From: Acidobacteriota bacterium
GTDB taxonomy: Bacteria; Acidobacteriota; UBA6911
Direction: 5' to 3'
NCBI GenBank assembly: GCA_031271905.1
Contig: JAISUT010000013.1
Location: 1-34,328 of the forward strand
Length of the DNA: 34,328 bases
Within the stretch, counting starts at the first letter, position 1, and every line of letters begins with the position of its first letter. Below are positions 31,972 to 34,328 of this stretch, piece by piece. The position numbers and the translations under genes are program-made. The notes under the pieces were generated by a model that was not told the DNA's origin, did no database searches, and was given only the letters and a program-made list of their open reading frames with translations.

Positions 31972-32032
31972 GTGGGTGCCGCGCGACGGAGCCGCCGCCG
32001 CGCGCAATCGGAGGACGGCGGAGGATGGCGAC

Positions 32033-33151
32033 GTGAAGATAGGCATCACCTGTTATCCGACCTACGGGGGGAGCGGCATCGTGGCGACGGAGCTGGGGCG
32101 GGAGCTGGCCGACCGCGGCCACGAGATCCACTTCATCAGCAACGCCCTGCCGATGCGCCTGGACGTGGCGCAGCCGCACATCCACTTCCACGAGGTGGAG
32201 GCGGCGAGCTACCCCCTGTTCGACCAGGCGCCCTATACGCTGGCGCTGGCGGTGAAGATGGCGGAGGTCGCCGAGCTGCACCGGCTGGACCTCCTGCACT
32301 GCCATTACGCCATCCCTCATTCGGTGAGCGCGTTTTTGGCCAAGTCGATGCTGGCGCCGCGCCGCCTGCCGGTGGTGACCACGCTCCACGGCACGGACAT
32401 CACCCTGGTGGGGGCGGAGCGCTCCTATCTGCCGGTCACGCGCTTCTCCATCGAACAGTCGGACGGGGTCACCGCCGTCTCGCGGCATCTGAAGGACGCG
32501 ACGCGCGACGTCATCGGCGTGCGTCGGGAGATCGAGGTCATATACAATTTCGTGAACTGCGAGAAATACCGCGCGTCGGCGAATTCCGGGCTCAGGGGCA
32601 GGTTCTCGCCCGGCGGCGAGCCCATCCTGATCCACATCTCCAACTTCCGCCCCGTGAAGCGGCCGGTGGACGTGGTGGAGATCTTCGCGAAGGTGCGCGC
32701 CGAAATCCCCGCCGCGCTCCTGATGGTCGGGGATGGCCCGGAGCGGGGGCGCGCGGAGCGGCGCGTCCGCGACAAGGGCTTGGAGGGGCGCGTCCACTTC
32801 CTCGGCAAGCAGGACGGCATCGAGCAGTGGCTCGGCATATCCGACCTGTTGCTGCTGCCGAGCGAGATGGAGTCGTTCGGGCTGGTCGCCCTGGAAGCGA
32901 TGGCGTGCGAGGTGCCGGTGGTGGCGTCGCGCGTGGGCGGCGTGCCGGAAGTGGTCGCCGACGGCGAGGACGGGCACCTCGCCGAGGCGGGCGACATCGA
33001 CGGCATGGCCGGCGCGGCGTTGCGCATCCTCAAGTCGCCGGGGGTGCGCGCGGAGATGGGGCGGCGCGGGCGGGAGAAGGCGCGCACGCGCTTCGGCGCC
33101 GCCGCCGCCGTCACCGCCTACGAGGCGCATTACCGTCGCGTGCTGGGATGA
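32033..33151 (+). CDS. bshA: N-acetyl-alpha-D-glucosaminyl L-malate synthase (GT4 family, BshA)
   Basis: 372 residues from GTG 32033, with GGAGG about 8 nt upstream; the usual BshA length is about 375-380. BshA joins UDP-GlcNAc and L-malate in the first step of bacillithiol synthesis, a cytosolic redox thiol (known). The N-terminus KIGITCYPTYGGSGIVATELGRELADRGHEIHFI is the BshA hallmark. LLHCHYAIPHSVSA and VVTTLHGTDITLVG are also conserved. The GT4 C-terminal half has NFRPVKRPVDVVEIFAKV, VGDGPERGRAE, and LLLPSEMESFGLVALEAMACEVPVVASRVGGVPEVV with the E-x7-E nucleotide-sugar motif. No other bacillithiol genes (bshB, bshC) are in the window. Secreted rhodanese 33227 follows 75 bp later, so thiol/sulfur functions are adjacent, though co-transcription is not proven. 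Confidence 0.94.
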   Translation: MKIGITCYPTYGGSGIVATELGRELADRGHEIHFISNALPMRLDVAQPHIHFHEVEAASYPLFDQAPYTLALAVKMAEVAELHRLDLLHCHYAIPHSVSAFLAKSMLAPRRLPVVTTLHGTDITLVGAERSYLPVTRFSIEQSDGVTAVSRHLKDATRDVIGVRREIEVIYNFVNCEKYRASANSGLRGRFSPGGEPILIHISNFRPVKRPVDVVEIFAKVRAEIPAALLMVGDGPERGRAERRVRDKGLEGRVHFLGKQDGIEQWLGISDLLLLPSEMESFGLVALEAMACEVPVVASRVGGVPEVVADGEDGHLAEAGDIDGMAGAALRILKSPGVRAEMGRRGREKARTRFGAAAAVTAYEAHYRRVLG

Positions 33152-33182
33152 CCGGCGGGGGCGGCTGCGTCCCGGGAACCTT

Positions 33183-33209
33183 CTGTATTTGCAACCCTGT
33201 ATTCGCAAC
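33183..33209 (+). repeat. 14-bp-phased direct repeat before the second rhodanese gene
   Basis: CTGTATTTGCAAC (33183-33195) and CTGTATTCGCAAC (33197-33209) differ at one base. They sit directly before the AAGGAGAG ribosome-binding site of the next gene and could be an operator or small duplication. Confidence 0.7.
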
Positions 33210-33226
33210 TAAGGAGAGAGGATGCC

Positions 33227-34123
33227 ATGACCGCTTGCAAATCAACCGGACTCGCCTTCGCGCTGTTCGCCCTTGGCGCCGCCCTCTGCCCCGCCGCGAC
33301 GGCGCGGGACATCGAGCCGGTCGTCTCGACCGAATGGCTAGAGCAGAACCTGGGGCGAGCCGACCTGACGGTTTTGGACGTGCGCGCGCCGGAACGGTAC
33401 GCCAAGGGGCACGTCCCTGGGGCGGTGAACGTCCCGACCGGCCTCTGGGCGCCCTCCGGGGAGGGCTTCACGCTGGAGCTCCCGTCGGACGCGACGCTCC
33501 AAGAGCTGCTGGGGAAGGCGGGTGTCACCGCCGCGCGCCCCGTCGTCGTCGTCAACCACACCGAATCCGACTTCGCGCGCTCGGACGCGACGCGCGTCGC
33601 CTGGACGCTGCTCGTGGCCGGCGTGCGCTCCGTCGCGGTGCTGGACGGCGGCAGCACCAAGTGGGAGCGCGAGAAGAGACCTTCGTCCACCGAGGCGGCG
33701 CAGCCGCAGCCCGTGACTTACGACGGCAAGATATCCCGCTCTTCGGTCGCCACCAAGGCGCAGGTGCTGCGCCGCTCGAAGAAGTCCATCCTGCTCGACA
33801 CCCGGACGACGGAGGACTACTTCGGAGTCACCGACCCCAAGGGGCACATCAAGGGCGCCAAGAGCCTGCCCATACCGTGGCAGTACACGCGCGGCGGCTC
33901 GCTCGCCGCCGTCCCGACCCTGCGGGCGATGGTCGAGGGGGTGACGGGCAAGGACAGGTCGCGCGAAGTCATCGTCTACTGCGGCGTCGGCGGCTTCGCC
34001 TCGGCGGAGTGGTACATCATGACGGAGATTTTGGGCTACAAGGATGTGAAGGTCTACGACGGCTCGTGGGAGGAGTGGGCGAAGGATCCCGCAGCCCCCG
34101 TCGCCGCCTATGTCTGGGAGTGA
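33227..34123 (+). CDS. secreted two-domain sulfurtransferase (rhodanese)
   Basis: 298 residues with the signal peptide MTACKSTGLAFALFALGAALCPAATA. AAGGAGAG precedes the ATG. The first rhodanese domain (about 30-145) has TVLDVRAPERYAKGHVPGAVNVP, but its active-loop position reads VVVVNHTESD without a cysteine, as in other tandem rhodaneses where the N-terminal domain is inactive. The second domain (about 165-298) has ILLDTRTTEDYFGVTD..GHIKGAKSLP and the catalytic loop VYCGVGGFAS with Cys252. Thiosulfate or mercaptopyruvate sulfurtransferase activity is expected from the family; the substrate is unknown. This is the second exported rhodanese in the window after the one at 8937-9380, with a different architecture. 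Confidence 0.92.
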   Translation: MTACKSTGLAFALFALGAALCPAATARDIEPVVSTEWLEQNLGRADLTVLDVRAPERYAKGHVPGAVNVPTGLWAPSGEGFTLELPSDATLQELLGKAGVTAARPVVVVNHTESDFARSDATRVAWTLLVAGVRSVAVLDGGSTKWEREKRPSSTEAAQPQPVTYDGKISRSSVATKAQVLRRSKKSILLDTRTTEDYFGVTDPKGHIKGAKSLPIPWQYTRGGSLAAVPTLRAMVEGVTGKDRSREVIVYCGVGGFASAEWYIMTEILGYKDVKVYDGSWEEWAKDPAAPVAAYVWE

Positions 34124-34175
34124 GGCGAAGGCCCGCCCCCTAAAGAAAGCCCTGCGCAAACCGGGGCGTCCGTTG

Positions 34176-34181
34176 TAAAAT
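34176..34181 (+). promoter_or_regulatory. -10-like TAAAAT before the truncated right-end gene
   Basis: TTGTAAAAT, about 65 bp before ATG 34246. It resembles the minus-strand TGTAAAAT before the AddA gene. No strong -35 is visible. Confidence 0.45.
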
Positions 34182-34245
34182 CAATCTCGTACTTGATCGA
34201 CGGACCGGCGGGGATCGGGACGGGGGCTTTGGCGGGGCGGTGGGC

Positions 34246-34328
34246 ATGGCCGACGGGACGCGCGCGAAGGCGAGGGATGCGGGTTGGACGGACTGGCACG
34301 CGGCGTTCTTCGACGCCATACGCGCCGA
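34246..34328 (+). CDS. start of a gene cut off by the window end (possible PD-(D/E)XK/Rpn-like family)
   Basis: Only 27 codons are visible from ATG 34246, and no stop occurs before the window edge. The encoded N-terminus contains TDWHAAFFDAIRA. It recalls the opening of a widespread uncharacterised nuclease-like family whose N-termini read 'DWHeaFFeAIq.El', but this is too short for a firm call. An in-frame GTG at 34240 is an alternative start. Confidence 0.45.
   Translation, partial: MADGTRAKARDAGWTDWHAAFFDAIRA

Noticed and set aside
30569-33208. An 879-codon minus-strand frame antisense to NhaC and BshA genes
   Set aside because: No family motifs, composition dominated by Arg/His/Gln/Asp, and the opposite strand is well supported.

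Overview
The window reads as a GC-rich bacterial chromosome segment, most likely from the phylum Acidobacteriota (inference). Three families point that way. Two secreted proteins match the VWFA-related acidobacterial domain type. The secreted protein at 575-1234 resembles a family common in that phylum. There is also a secreted TonB-C-domain protein and a BshA-type bacillithiol glycosyltransferase. No tRNA, rRNA, CRISPR array, phage gene or transposase was seen.

Layout, left to right. A truncated PD-(D/E)XK nuclease tail (2-304), an acidobacterial-type secreted protein and a MarC membrane protein lead into a convergent AddAB-like recombination module (2166-8385, minus strand). A long intergenic region follows, then a secreted rhodanese and a 3-methyladenine DNA glycosylase. 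Next is a cell-envelope cluster: VWA protein, OmpA-type protein with a sigma-54-like promoter, and a second VWA protein. A translationally coupled nucleotidyltransferase/kinase pair of MurU/AmgK type (peptidoglycan sugar recycling) comes next. On the minus strand lie a response regulator, a phosphomannomutase/phosphoglucomutase and the TonB-C protein. Upstream of these on the same strand is a probable operon of hybrid histidine kinase, M16-like protein without a zinc motif, and HAMP/PP2C phosphatase, closed by a clear intrinsic terminator. The right part, on the plus strand, holds a CtpA-type protease, a LysM lytic transglycosylase with a strongly structured leader, an NhaC-type antiporter, BshA, a two-domain rhodanese and the first codons of another gene.

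Functionally the window is dominated by envelope biology (lytic transglycosylase, C-terminal protease, amino-sugar recycling, OmpA, TonB-C and VWA proteins), two-component/phosphatase signalling, DNA repair (AddAB-like, Mpg) and thiol/sulfur chemistry (BshA, two rhodaneses).

The most interesting non-coding signal is a family of four dispersed palindromic repeats (about 65-121 bp) with near-identical ends, which looks like a non-autonomous mobile element. One copy appears to have lost its core by recombination between internal direct repeats, and another abuts and may supply the ribosome-binding site of the Mpg gene. Other notable signals are a textbook -24/-12 promoter before the OmpA gene, tandem repeats next to the NhaC and response-regulator promoters, a cloverleaf-like leader before the lytic transglycosylase, and an AT-rich codon island inside the CtpA gene.
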